Assembly (NCBI GenBank): GCA_031308135.1
Contig: JAHLJT010000631.1
Location: forward strand, 146,176,734-146,240,733
Source of the DNA: Acheta domesticus
Lineage: Eukaryota > Arthropoda > Insecta > Orthoptera > Gryllidae
Length of the DNA stretch: 64,000 bases
Direction: 5' to 3'
Part shown: positions 33,278 through 44,599 of the stretch, piece after piece
Layout of the letters: every line of letters begins with the position of its first letter
Numbering within the stretch: the first letter of the stretch is position 1
Notes under the pieces: model-generated
Database searches by the model: none
What the model was told of the DNA's origin: nothing
What the model saw: the letters and a program-made list of their open reading frames with translations, nothing else
Position numbers and translations under genes: made by a program

Positions 33278-33830
33278 AAATTTTTTCTTTAAACTTTTGG
33301 TAATGATAGTGCCTAACGTACTCTATGAGATGACATAAACGCCATATTGGTCTGTTCTTTTGTTTAAAAAAAACAAAAATTTAATGTTTGACTTCCACGT
33401 CGTGAATATTTACATTAGCGGCGACGTGTTCACATTATGATATTTATGAGTAAAAAAGCAAAGGTATCTGTATCTGGTATCTTGTATAGAGACCAAAGTG
33501 GCCCTAAGAGGAGGTGAAGGTATGGCTCCACCTTTTCGTCGCCGTCGGCACAAGGAGGAGGTTGTGTGGCGATCAAAACGTTCCGGCCGCCTCTACCCCC
33601 AGGAAATATCCTGGTACTCATTTGGAATGGAGGCTGAGTCGACCCCAGAACCGCCCTGAAGGGAAAGCACCAGATAAACGGCCTAGCCGGGATTCGAACC
33701 TGGGTCCTTCAGGTCAGGAAGCCAGTACCCTACAATTGAGCAACCGCGGCTCCTGTATCCATGAGTTCCAGTGCTTTAAATAATGTAGTTTCTAGAAAAT
33801 TCAACCATTTTTGAGAAAATGAGCTATAAT
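33278..33830 (+). mobile_element. HINE-like repeat, right part of the copy split at 25208; itself split by a SINE
   Basis: Continues in register from 25208: TTTTTTCTTTAAACTTTTGG, CTCTATGAGATGACATAAAC, TTTACATTAGCGGCGA, TATTTATGAGT. A SINE enters at 33450 and the module resumes at 33768 with GTGCTTTAAATAATG. Confidence 0.68.
33452..33766 (-). repeat. tRNA-derived SINE, family 2, inside HINE-like module
   Basis: Minus strand: box A region GGTTGCTCAATTGTAGGG (33728-33745), perfect box B GGTTCGAATCC (33690-33700), then a 200-bp GC-rich body. ATGAGT flanks both sides (near 33446-33452 and 33760-33766), consistent with a short target duplication. The body (CTCCATTCCAAATGAGTACC) is typical of insect SINE tails, but I cannot name the family. 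Confidence 0.65.
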
Positions 33831-33831
33831 A

Positions 33832-34790
33832 TTGCGTGGAAACTACTGAAATTTTCAAAAAAATGTAAATGACCATAATGAAAAACTCAATATGGAGTCC
33901 GTCCGTCCGTCCGACATTTTCAAAATTTTCTCAGAAACGGTTCTAAATTGTTTCTTTACATTTCTTGGATAAAGAGAGTTAAATACACTTATCAAGGTGA
34001 CAAAGATCCTAATTTCATGATTAACTCCGAGTTTTCGAAAATTGCCAAACGTTGAAATTTTTTCGGCCTCACAATGTCATAATTGAAGAAAGGTTTTTTT
34101 CTTCCAATAAAATTGTTCTCCGTAGTGAGTTCTTTCAGTAATGTTCTGTACATTTTTTTAAAATTTTAGTGGTTTTAACGCAATATTGCGTGCAATATGT
34201 GCAATTGTAAAAAAATACAAAAACATCTTCTCCAAAAGCGCGTCAAATTTTTCATTTGACCTTTGATAAGGATTTGACGTACTGAGCTGTACGTGAAAAT
34301 CGGACCTATACCGTGTTAAAAAGTGTATTTTACTCTATTTATACAAGAAATTTAAAGAAAAACTTTGGAGTCATTTTTGAGAAAATTTTGAAAATCCCCG
34401 GGAGGCTTCATATAAAGTACCCCCATATTTTGAAGAATCTTTTTTAAAATCTCAAAGCTTCGACTACAATCAGATCGACCGGGGAATATTCATTTTGGAA
34501 GAAATCGTACGCGTGGTTTAGGCGCTAGCAGTGTTCACAGACGGACGGACGTTTTCCTTTCAATTGGGTTTTCGGTATCAAGGACCTAGAAAACAGGGTT
34601 TCTGTCTACACCACGTGTTAGGGGATTTTTTTCTTAATTTAGCAACTGGTTTTGTCCATTTACTTGTTTTCACTGCCCGGCAATTAATTTTTTCCCGCCG
34701 AAAATTGGCCATTTTTTCGCGCAGCATTACATAACTTTCCCTATACTACGTATATCACTGCGTGTATACGTACGTATACAGGAAAGTAAA
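33832..34790. mobile_element. HINE-like repeat mosaic, ending in an inverted 5' terminus
   Basis: 33832-33915 is inverted and ends in GTCCGTCCGTCCGTCC. 33915-34265 is forward (TGACAAAGATCCTAATTTC). 34270-34790 is inverted, with a short GTCY remnant (34541-34552) and the 5' end TTTACTTTCCTGTATACG on the minus strand. The switches show rearrangement or nested insertion. Confidence 0.6.
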
Positions 34791-34794
34791 TAGT

Positions 34795-35385
34795 GTCAAC
34801 AGAGATAAAAATTTTCACATTGAAGATCCTTCGAAGGTCCATCGAAAAATCAGACGAAGATACCATTTAGAAACTTATCGATTCCTTTCACTCAACAGAT
34901 GGCATGACATTCAATATTAAAATTTTGACAATTTTTAAAAGTTGGACATACAATAAAGTTTTTCTGCGACCGAACGCATGATAAAAGTGTGTAAAAAGTT
35001 GGCTGAAGTAAATGGAATTTTTGTCCTGAAGTAAATTCGGTAAGGCATGAAAACTGTGCATTGTGACGAAAGTTCAGGAATTCTATGGTAAGCGAGTACT
35101 TGTATTTAAAGTTAGTTGTGAGGGAACAGACAATTTCAAAAATGTCAATAAAAACATGAGTAATTTAAGTTTTTATAAATTATTTATAAATATATTAATA
35201 ATATTTATGTGTATTTATATACATAAATATTATTATTTATAAATTCAATTGTGAAATCTTGCCACCTCAAGAGTATTAAATTACTGCTTCATCCAAAGAA
35301 ACCGACGGCCAGAAACCGACGGCGTGTCAACTCTTGTGCGATTTGACGTGGAATGGCTGATATAAAAGATTTATTTGTTTCTGTA
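34795..35385. other. AT-rich unique stretch with an imperfect palindrome
   Basis: 35160-35250 contains ATAAATATTAT and its inverse around a TATATACATA centre. Nothing else could be supported. Confidence 0.35.
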
Positions 35386-35389
35386 TTTT

Positions 35390-36670
35390 GAGAAGAAATA
35401 TTATATTAATAATAATTACGTGAACAATAATTTTATTAACCTGAGCTAACAATATACATTAATAAATTGGTGAACTTTAGTTCAGTATTATAAAACGCGC
35501 GGGATTATGTTGAGCGTTATTTTGAATATCCCTTATTAATACGAGTACATCCTCTTTCAATTATATTTTGCTGTGAAACGTTATTTACTTGAAAATTAAA
35601 CAGTTTCATGCCTAAAATCATGAGTCATAACTAGACCTTGGATTTTAGGACAAATGTCTATTTCCTTTAGGATGCTGTAAAAAATAACGCTGCTTGCAGA
35701 TGTTTACGAATCATGAGAGAGTAGATCTATTGAAAGCGTCTAATAGTGCCTAAAATGTCCTTAATGGTCGGTTGATGCCCATTTTAATATGTTTTTGCCT
35801 AAAACTGCTTAAAACAAGTGATTTTCAAGAAGGATCATATTTTAAATGCAAAATTTTGAAATTCGTTCTACGGAAACGTAAAAACCTTTCAGAAATGCAA
35901 ATATTGTGTGATCGAATACGCAATCGACATCGAACCGAAATCTTTAGCGAATAGAAGGAGACCTGCAAGTCAACATAATTAAGATGTTTCACGCTCGTCT
36001 CTGATCATCACGCACTTCTGGGACAATTGCACCCATTCCTGGTGCAGCTGCGCTGTTGACTGGTTTAGGCTTATGGCCGCAGCGCGTCGTCTGCCAAGTC
36101 CAGGGGAGGAAAGACAGGTCAAGCAAAAGCCTTCTGTCGGACAGGCGAAGATTACAAAAAAAGTCCAATGGTTAAATGGGGCGTGTGGTGTATGTTTTTC
36201 TTGGGGGGGGGGGAGCGAGGCGAGTGAAGAAGTTCCAGGAGACATGAGCATGAGATATGTAACTAAATTTGTTTGCTCCTATAAATCTGAGTCAGTGAAA
36301 AGTGCATTTTCAGCCTTCAAAATGATTTTAATAGATAAGACAGCCTTTTCGTAGAAAATATTGATTGTGTACTATACTGCTAATTACGAAAGTGAATAAA
36401 ATATGCTTGTAGTCTCTCCCCTAAATGTAAAAATACTTTTTCCTGCATAGTAAAAATTGCCTAATTTAATCCTTTTGAGATTAGTTCTAGATGCCAAAAA
36501 TACAACTTTTCATGTCAATTTTTTTGCCTGGCTTAGTCATTCTTTAACTTATTTTAAGTGCCTAAAACGTCGATTTTAATGCTTGTTAGTGTCTAATTTC
36601 GTAATGTTGTTGCCTATTTTAGGTGCCTAAATCAAATCTTTGTTTCTGCCTAAAGTTCCGAGGTCTAGTC
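35390..36670 (-). repeat. TTTAGGCA-rich dispersed repeat, copy 2 (longest)
   Basis: Minus-strand counterpart of 5735-6560 with an extra 400 bp at its 5' side that matches 59570-59900. Blocks such as AAACGCGCGGGATTATG and GTGTGATCGAATACGCAATC are shared with copy 1. A G8 run lies at 36206-36213. The class is unknown; no terminal repeats were seen. Confidence 0.65.
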
Positions 36671-36794
36671 AAAACACTCAAATTTTATCTCTCAAAAATA
36701 AGTATTTCCTGTTTATTATAGATATAGATAAAGGTGATGATATGAGCGATTTGTATAACATGAGCCCCTTTATTATCTTTTCATACACAGCAAA

Positions 36795-38820
36795 TATTCC
36801 AGGAGGAACGACTTTAGTAGTAGTATAAAGCGAGTATTCTACAGCTGTCGGCGTTCCTCGATGCCTAATCTCCATCTTTTTCTATCTTCCCAAGCGACAT
36901 CTAAACCTCTCGCCGCCATCATTGATCTTATGCCTTCCTCCCACTTCCTTCTTGGTCTTTCTCTATATCTTCTTTCTTCAGGATGATATCCCCACATCAT
37001 CTTTGGCAGTCGCTCACTGTGTAACCTTCTTAAACGCCCATACCATAGCAAAGCCTTTGTTTCTATCCGTTCTAAGGTTGATTTTCCAGGTTTCATTATT
37101 TCTTTTATTCTTTGATTTTTAATTCTTTCCTTTCTTGTAACCTGACACCGCCTCCAGTATTCCATTTCTGTTCCTTTAATCCTACTTCTATCCTTGGCAT
37201 TAATAGTCCATAACTCAGCTCCATATGTGAATAGACCTTCAACAATTGTTTTATACAATGTAATTTTTGTGTTTCTTTTTAAGTTTGAATTCCATATCAA
37301 TGGATGTAAAGATCTTATTACTTGCCTACCTCTGTTCGTTTTGTTTAAAACATCTTTGCTATCACGACCATCACTTGTTAACGTTACACCCAGATAGTTT
37401 AATTCCTTTACACATTTAATGACACCTCTATGGGTTAACAGATCCTGGCCATTTTCTCCCACTACCATATATTTTGTATTAGAGGTATTACTTTCAAGTC
37501 CCCACTTTTCATATTCTTCAATTAATTTTCGAGTCATGTAGTGGATATCATCCTCGTCACTGGCTAGGATCACTTGGTCGTCTGCATGCATCAATGTATA
37601 TAGGAAATCTCCACCAATAGGTATTCCCATGCCCTTACATTTTCTTTTCCAGGTGTGAAGTTTAATGTACATTTTAAATAGAGTTGGGGAAATACAACAA
37701 CCTTGCCTTAGGCCTTTATTTATTTTAAAAGCTGATGAACTATTTGTACCAACATTTACGCAGCTTTGACAATTTGCATATAGACGCTTTATAGCATTTA
37801 TATATACTCTGTTTATATTCTCATCTACCATAGTATCCCACAGTTTGGATAGGGGTACCGAGTCAAATGCTTTTCTCAGATCCACAAATACTATATGAAT
37901 CACTCTGCCTACACTCATTCGTTTCTCAATAATTTGTTTTAGACAGAATATGTTGTCAATGCAAGTTTTCCCTGCGCAAAAACCGCTCTGTTCCTCCATT
38001 TCCTCCATCTCTATTTCCAATCTCTCCGTTAATATCCGGCCGTACAGTCTCCCAATTGTACTGGTAACACTAATGCCCCTATAATTTTCCCATTCATTCT
38101 CGTTGCCTTTTTTATAAATAGATGAAATGATAAATATGATAAATAGATGTCATTTTCCATTCTTCGGGAACTAAATCTCCTTCCAAGCATTTATTGAAGA
38201 TCTGTGCCATGACATCTATGGCACTTGAAGGGGCAGTTTTAATTAATTCAATTGGGATACCTCCAGGTCCCAGAGCTCTACAACTTTTCATTGCCATGAG
38301 AGCCTTACTGACTTCCATTGTTGTTATTTGTGTGTTGTTATAACATTTTCCTCAGTTTCATGAGTTTCATATGAAATGTTCATATACTCTGCTCGTATTC
38401 TCAGTTAATAAATGTTCGTAGTACCTTTTCCATTTTTCCAGGCCTATTGGATCCACTTTTCAATGCTCTTTTTTATTCTTCCGGACTGTATTGACAAATT
38501 TCCATGCTTCTCTTGACCTTGTACTCCCAATTTGTTTGCTTACTTCTGTACATCTATTTCTCCAGTATTCATGTTTTATTCTAGACACATTTCTTTTAAC
38601 CTCTACTCTGCATCTTACATATATGTGTCTGTCTTGATAACATCCTGTAGACAACTACCTTTCGTAAGCTTTTCTCTTTTCTTTAACCATTTTCTCGAGT
38701 TCTTCATTCCACCTTTCACATCTTTTGTGTACTTTTCCCTTGATGCCGATAGTTAATTCTTCAGAATTCTTTAAAAGGTTTTTACGTTTTTGGTACATTA
38801 GGTTGGCATTTTCCATTGGC
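36795..38820 (-). pseudogene. APE-type (RTE-like) LINE, reverse transcriptase part
   Basis: Minus strand, downstream half of the LINE whose endonuclease lies at 40428-41330. The linker (SREAWKFVNTVRK, near 38490) and RT entry (GPGGIPIELIK, 38112-38318) precede a frameshift near 38110-38140, where a repeated AAATAGATG/AAATATGAT stretch has been duplicated. A 393-codon frame (38020-36839) then has GFCAGKTCIDNIFCLKQ, motif A FVDLRKAFDSV, motif B LRQGCCISPTLF, motif C MHADDQVILA, LNYLGV and a C-terminal W..R/RRPRRKW tail as in RTE-like elements. Three TAC repeats near 36808-36820 may be the short 3' tail. It is dead by frameshifts. Confidence 0.82.
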
Positions 38821-38821
38821 A

Positions 38822-40427
38822 TGGTACTTAATACCTTGAGCTACATATAATTGGTATTTAATATGTTTTTATTGATTGTCTATTCTTCATTGCATCAAGA
38901 AAGGTTCCATTAATTATAGACAATCAGATCATGTGATAATAAAATATATTTAATACAAAGTTGAAGAAAAACGAAGTTGGAATTTTTATAGGTATAAGTT
39001 TCACGTTTCGGAGATATTTTGTCTCCATCATCAGGTACATTTTGGCTTTTATTAAATATAAGTTTTACGTTTGTGAATAGTAAGTAAAACAAACGAATAG
39101 AATCAATTCGTTTGTTTTCAAAATACTTTATTTGAAGTTATTTGAAGCACTTACACTCACAAATATAATCATCTTTACAAATTGCTGGTAATGTGCATAT
39201 TAAAGATGTGAGAGATCTTTCAAAAAAATTACAATTATGCAATTTTTGAAAACACAAAAAATAACTCAAAATAAACTTCACGCTATACTAAAGAGTGTAA
39301 TTAGCACTATCCGTTACAAAAGTTTAAAGAAAAAATTGGTAGCCATATATGAGAAAATGGCGTTTGAGCGTTTCTAGAAATGCGAAATTTTGAGATAGTT
39401 TTCACAGAAAACGGTTGTGTTTTCGAGAAACTTTACTTGACATTATTTAAAGCACATGTACTCATAAATATAATAATGTGAAAAAGTCACCGCTAATGTA
39501 AATATTATCGCCGTAAGAAACATGTGAAAAAATGTACATTTTTGTAATTTTTGAAAAAACCAATCTTTAGAGCAATATGGCATTTATGTCATCTGATAGA
39601 GTACATTCAGCACTATCCCTACCAAAAGTTTAAAGTAACAATTTGGAGCCGTTTTTGAGACAATCTTGTTTTTGTAATTTTTTAAAATTGCACATATTGC
39701 AGGCAATATTGCACGAAAACTACTAAAATTTTGAAAATAATTTTCATAACCTTTATGAAAGAACTCAATATGCAGAACAAATTTTATTTGAAGGAAAAAT
39801 CTCTATCCTCAATTTTGTAGTTCGAGAAAGACGCCGAAAAAAATTCAAACTATCACAATTTTCGAAACTTTAGAGTTATCCGTGAAAATCGGACCTATGC
39901 CATGTTAAAAAGTGTATTTTACTCTATTGATACAAGAAATTTAAAGAAAAAATTTGGTGCCGTTTTTGAGAAAATTTTGAAAATCCCCGGGGGGCTTGAT
40001 ATAAAGTACCCCCAAATTTTGAAGAATATTTTTCAAAATCTCAAAGCTTCGACTGGAATCAGATCGACCGGGGAATACCCATTTTGGAAAAAATCATACG
40101 TATGGTTTAGGCGCTGGCAGTGTTCACAGACGGACAGACAAACAGACGGACAGACGGACAGACAGACAGACGGACAGACGGACGTTTTCCTTTCAATTGG
40201 GTTTTCGGTATCAAAGACCTAGAAAACAGGGTTTCTGGCTATATCACGTGTTAGGTGATTTTTTTCTGAATTTAGCAACTGGTTTTATCCACTTACTTGT
40301 TTTCATGGCCCGGCAATTACTTTTTTTCCGCCGAAAATTGGCCATTTTTTCGCGCAGCATTACATAACTTTCCCTATACTACGTATATCACTGCGTGTAT
40401 ACGTACATATACGGAAAAGTAAAAAGG
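38822..40427 (-). mobile_element. Insertion splitting the RTE-like LINE: HINE-like copy plus 300 bp unassigned
   Basis: 39118-40427 is a HINE-like copy in inverted orientation: modules, GTCY array 40127-40184, CACTGCCAGCGCC, 5' end TTTTTACTTTTCCGTATATG on the minus strand. 38822-39117 is AT-rich and unassigned. The LINE endonuclease stops at SDHYLLRSSVLF (40428) and its linker resumes at about 38820, so the HINE-like copy is younger than the LINE. Confidence 0.68.
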
Positions 40428-41330
40428 ACAGAGGATCTTAATAGATAATGATCTGAGCCAGAATCTGCTCCCCTATACACCTTTGTATCTAGAATTTTAG
40501 TATTCGTTTGCTGTTTTACCACCACGTAATCTATAATTAATGGTAGATTTCTTCTAGGGTGAAACCATGTTTTTTTGTGTATCTTTATGTTAAAAGAATC
40601 CACTTGTTATACGGAGAGAAAACTGATTACAGTTTTCAATTAGGCGTTCTCCGTTATCATTAAGAGTATCGTCCCCATAAAGCCTCACAATCTTATCACC
40701 CATTTTTTGCCAATTCGTGCATTAAAATAGCCCATCATAAAAAATTCTTTCCGGTCACTAATTTCACTTAATGCCGTTGTCAATTCCTGCATAAAATCAT
40801 CTTTAAGTTGCACATGAGCATCATCAGTTGGGGCGTACACTCCTACAATTACCACACGTAGACTATATAATTTCATTTCCACTTTTACTATTCTGGGAGA
40901 AATAGCATCCCAATTTGTAATATATTTTTATACTTGGTATGGACTGCGTTAGAAACTCCACATTTTGCTCTCTGATTTGTATCTACCCCACGGTAGAAAT
41001 TCATATATTGTTCTTTGATTTCACTTCCCTGTCCTTTCTTTTTTGTTTCAGTGAGTACTGCCACATCTAGATGTAATGTTAACTCCTTGAAAACTTGTAA
41101 GCATTTTGTGTTAATGCCTTGTATATTCCATGTTCCAAATTGCATTGTCCTTTTTCGATTGCCTTGTCGTCGTTTATATTTCAGGTCCGGCTTTGTTCCT
41201 TGACTAGGCTTTTTAGCATTGGTATGTTTTTCTGAGAGACGAGGAGCTGGCCCGACTCTCAACCCCCACCCTGGAGGACCAGATTTGTAATTGAGGTGTC
41301 CTTCGTCTAGGGAGGCTGGTTTCACTACAC
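40428..41330 (-). pseudogene. APE-type (RTE-like) LINE, endonuclease part
   Basis: Minus strand. MQFGTWNIQGIN (about 41133), VLTETKK, then after a single-base frame change near 40905 DAISPRIVKVEM, GVYAPTDDA, MMGYFNARIG, then LIIDYVVV and GADSGSDHYL. This is the AP-endonuclease fold (N, E, Y, D, D and the final SDH histidine) of RTE-like LINEs, often mislabelled craniofacial development protein 2. The frame is broken at least three times. The endonuclease nicks target DNA to prime reverse transcription. Confidence 0.8.
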
Positions 41331-41690
41331 CTCCGGAGGCCCCCCTCCCCCCTTGGTTTTCTGTCAGGGTTTTCCTCCCCTCAGCCCAAATGCTCCCGTT
41401 TTAAGGCGCCGGAGACCCGCCCTTACCCTTCTCTCATTGACTACTCTCAGAGTTTACCTCAGAGAGTACCCAGGGGCCACCACGAGGAGGAGAGAGAACG
41501 GACTTTCTGACTATACTCCGATCTTCACTGCTCTTCTCAATCGCTCTTCTGTCGGAGTACCCCATTACAGGGGGGCGTCTGCGGTATTTAACGGTATAAG
41601 TCTATGGGCATCGGCTTATCCCAGCAAGGCCCTAGTCAGCTTCGACCCCCGAACGATTTTAACAACTAGTTTAATAATTATTTTTGCTAT
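41331..41690 (-). mobile_element. GC-rich 5' UTR of RTE-like LINE (probable)
   Basis: GC-rich, low-repeat segment directly upstream of the LINE endonuclease, ending at an AT-rich flank. LINE internal promoters usually lie here. Assigned by position and composition only. Confidence 0.4.
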
Positions 41691-41694
41691 ATAG

Positions 41695-42210
41695 CTCTGC
41701 GGTTCAGCTGTAAATGAGAGCTGATGTGAAACAAGGATGTTTCCTCGGTTCTAAAATCTCTGGAAGCCACGCTTTTAGCTTTTAATTTTAGTTTGATTTC
41801 GCTTAGACCTATTCTGATGCTTAACAGATGAAATAGAATATGTTTTAACCCTTTGACTTCCACGTGTGTTAATCTCAAAATTATGCTGCCGGGCCACGCC
41901 CGTTTTTTCGCTACTCTAAATTGCATAAATTGTGCATCGTAATTATACATGTGGCCTCTCCTTGCGGGACAAATCTGTATCAATTTGATACTTATGGCAG
42001 TGTTAAACATTGTTTTTATGCATGCCATTTGTAATTTCTAACTATCAAAGACCGGTTTTAGTTTGCAGAATTTTAATAAGGCGATGGTTGTAAAATAACC
42101 CCCGAACTATAGTGCGTTTTCGAGCCCCAAACTTTAACTGGCACTACAACTTGTGTTCGTACTATTTTTGTTTTAGAAGCCACCAAGGATCTAGGGCCAA
42201 AACAAAATAA
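41695..42210. other. Unrecognised unique stretch
   Basis: Moderate GC; the minus strand is open at 42028-41687 but without a recognisable motif. Confidence 0.3.
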
Positions 42211-42212
42211 AA

Positions 42213-43495
42213 CTAGTGGAGCTACGGAATGGCACAGACTTTCTCGCACTAGTTTGTTTCCTAATTTCTTTGGTCAGGGCTAACTTGTCGGTCATGCCCA
42301 TCCATCTATCGCCACCCGAACATTTTTTCACGTTCGCTCAGTTTTTCCGTTTCCTAATGGTAGAACCGAAAAACTACTTTAAGAATATTATTGAAGAGTA
42401 AACCTTCGTCCTATATGGAAATTTTCGTTGAAACATTTGGTGCCGGTTTTACGAAAATGGCGTTTAAATGTTACTGCACATGCGAAATTTGAAGCTTTTT
42501 CTCACTATTGCGATTTCGAAAAACTTTATTGGAAGTCGTTTGAATCACTGCCACTCACAAACGCAATAATGTATACAAATTGCCGAAAATGTGCATATTA
42601 ACAGCGTGAGAGATATTTCAAAAAAATTACATTTCTGTAATTTTTGAAGAAACAAAGTAATACAGTAAAATTTATTTTCTGTATTTTCTGTAAATTTATT
42701 TTAATTCTTAAAGAGTGCAATTAGCATTACGCATACAAAAAGTTAAAAGAAAACATTTGGAGTCGTTTTTGTGAAAATGGTATTTGAGTGTTTCCGAAAA
42801 TGCAGATATTTTGAGCTCATTTTCACCAAAAAAATATAGAGTTTTTGAGAAACTTCATCCGACCTAATGTAATGCACATGCACTCATAAATGCAGTAATA
42901 TGAACAAATCGCCTCTAATGTAAATATTAACGACGTAAGAGACAAGTAAAAAAATACATGAACTAATTATGAAGAAAAAATGTACTTGAAAGAAAAATCT
43001 GTATCTTAATTTTGTAGTTGTGGAGGAATACGCCGAAAATATTTCAGTTTCTTGCTACTTTCAAAAATTTAGATTTATCAGTGAAAATTGGACGTAAGCC
43101 ATCTTCATAAATGTATTTCACTCTCTTTTTAGAAGAAATTTAAAAAAATATTTGGACCCATTTTTGAGAAAATTTTGAACGTGTCCCGAGAACTTCATAT
43201 AAAGTACCCCCAAAAATTTAATGAATGGTTTTCAAAATCGCAGAGCTTCAACTCAGGCCAGATGGACAAGGGTTTATTCAGTTTGGGAAAAATCGTACCC
43301 ATAGTTTAGGCGCTAGTGTTGTTCACATACCAGACAGACGGATGGACGTTTTGGAGGGGAAAAAAAATCGGCATCAGTGGACACCCAGAACTTCTATTTC
43401 CGTCGAAATCTCGAAATCGATTTTCCGTAACATTACTTAACATTCTGAATACTACTTATATTACTCTGTATATACGTACGTATACGAGAAAATAA
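42213..43495 (-). mobile_element. HINE-like repeat, subfamily A, inverted, both ends (dimer member 1)
   Basis: Left end CTAGTGGAGCTACGG with GAATGGCACAGACTTTCTCGC (3' terminus, minus strand). Modules follow, a GTCY remnant at 43333-43348, then the 5' end with TATACGTACG palindrome at 43471-43480. It joins the next copy's CTAG without intervening sequence. About 1.28 kb. Confidence 0.7.
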
Positions 43496-43640
43496 CTAGT
43501 GCTATATAATGGCACAGACTTTCGCGTACTAATTAGTTTTCTAATTTCGTTGGTCTGGGCACACTTACATTGTCCTACCCTTCTGCCACGTATCACCTAT
43601 CTCGGCCAAAAGTACATTTAAGAAAATTGTCCGATCCTAA
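43496..43640 (-). mobile_element. HINE-like repeat, inverted, 3' terminal fragment (dimer member 2)
   Basis: CTAGTGCTATATAATGGCAC then GACTTTCGCGTACTA and TTTCGTTGGTCTGGGC match the 3' terminal block of other copies. It is truncated after about 145 bp. Confidence 0.65.
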
Positions 43641-43644
43641 AGAT

Positions 43645-44140
43645 AAAGTTATATTTGTTTTAAAAAATCATTTAATTCATTTTTTAAAAGTCGAAATAAA
43701 AGTGGGGGTTCATATTATCACCTTGCACAGTAGATTGCATTTTAATTAAAACAGTTTCTTAATGTAGATTTTTAAATATATATCCTACATATTAAATATA
43801 TATCAAACAATATGTAGTTACAATATGTGTTAAATATATATCATAAAATCCTTGTGTAAATATTGTCACCATAAATATGTGTAAATATTTGTCACCATAA
43901 TAAATAATAACATTTTTGATATTTCGATATACGATTCACTGAGAAAAATGCATCGTTGAATTTACAGTTCGAACTGTTCAAATAACAATAAGGATCGTCA
44001 CCTCTGTGTTCAACTAATCGAATTAATAACCTGCAGTAATAATCAATGAAATAATTAACAAAATTGAAACCGGTGTATATAATTACAGCACAATTAACTT
44101 AATTCATGAATATGAACGAATATTTTCGTGTTTATAATAG
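43645..44140. other. AT-rich stretch with tandem TAAATATATATC motifs
   Basis: TTAAATATATAT(C) recurs at about 43770, 43793 and 43830. No gene supported. Confidence 0.4.
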
Positions 44141-44143
44141 CGC

Positions 44144-44590
44144 TCAAATTTGCCCCTCCAATGAAAGTTCCAAAATCCCGCCTCTGTCGATTTCGGTATT
44201 TGATTCACTACTTCTATCATCATACTCTTTCAGAACTAGAGAAGGAGGAATAGGAAGCTCCTCACCGTGTGGAATTGGCCGGAGAGATGATGGCAAGTCC
44301 GAATATGTAAAAATATTGGTTTTCTTACACCTCTTATAATGAGACAAGTCAGTAACACAGAAATAGCAGTTGGAGAACTGATCTGTTGGTTCTTGCCAAA
44401 TTCTACATACACCAAATTTTATTTTCCAGTATTCTACTCTATACCAGACCTCGATAGTGGATCTGCAACACCCAAATACAACATGTGGTGCCCAGTTCTT
44501 GTCTTGATCTCCCACAGGCGTACCAAAATATGAACTGTATGCTAAGCAGATGATGTTAGCATCCTTTATTCTAAGTTTTATTGCTTTAGA
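44144..44590 (-). pseudogene. Fragment of widespread arthropod TE-associated protein (GDQDK..WAPH / YFC family)
   Basis: Minus strand, open from about 44590 to 44144. Readable: CLAYSSYFGTPVGDQDKNWA, PH, then VWYR..YWKIKFGVCRIWQEP, NCYFCVTDLSHYKR, YSDLPSSLRPIPHGEELPIP. I recognise this pattern (AY..YFG....GDQDK.WAPH, W.EP..H..DCYFC) from many uncharacterised arthropod proteins that occur in high copy and look TE-borne; that is memory, not a search. The Cys pair YFC and an earlier Cys suggest metal binding. It keeps an open frame over about 145 codons, unusual here. Flanking termini were not found. Confidence 0.5.
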
Positions 44591-44599
44591 TCAAAGGAA

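Noticed and set aside
36839..41330. Host genes similar to craniofacial development protein 2 and a reverse transcriptase-like protein
   Set aside because: Motif order and broken frames show one split APE-type LINE, not host genes.
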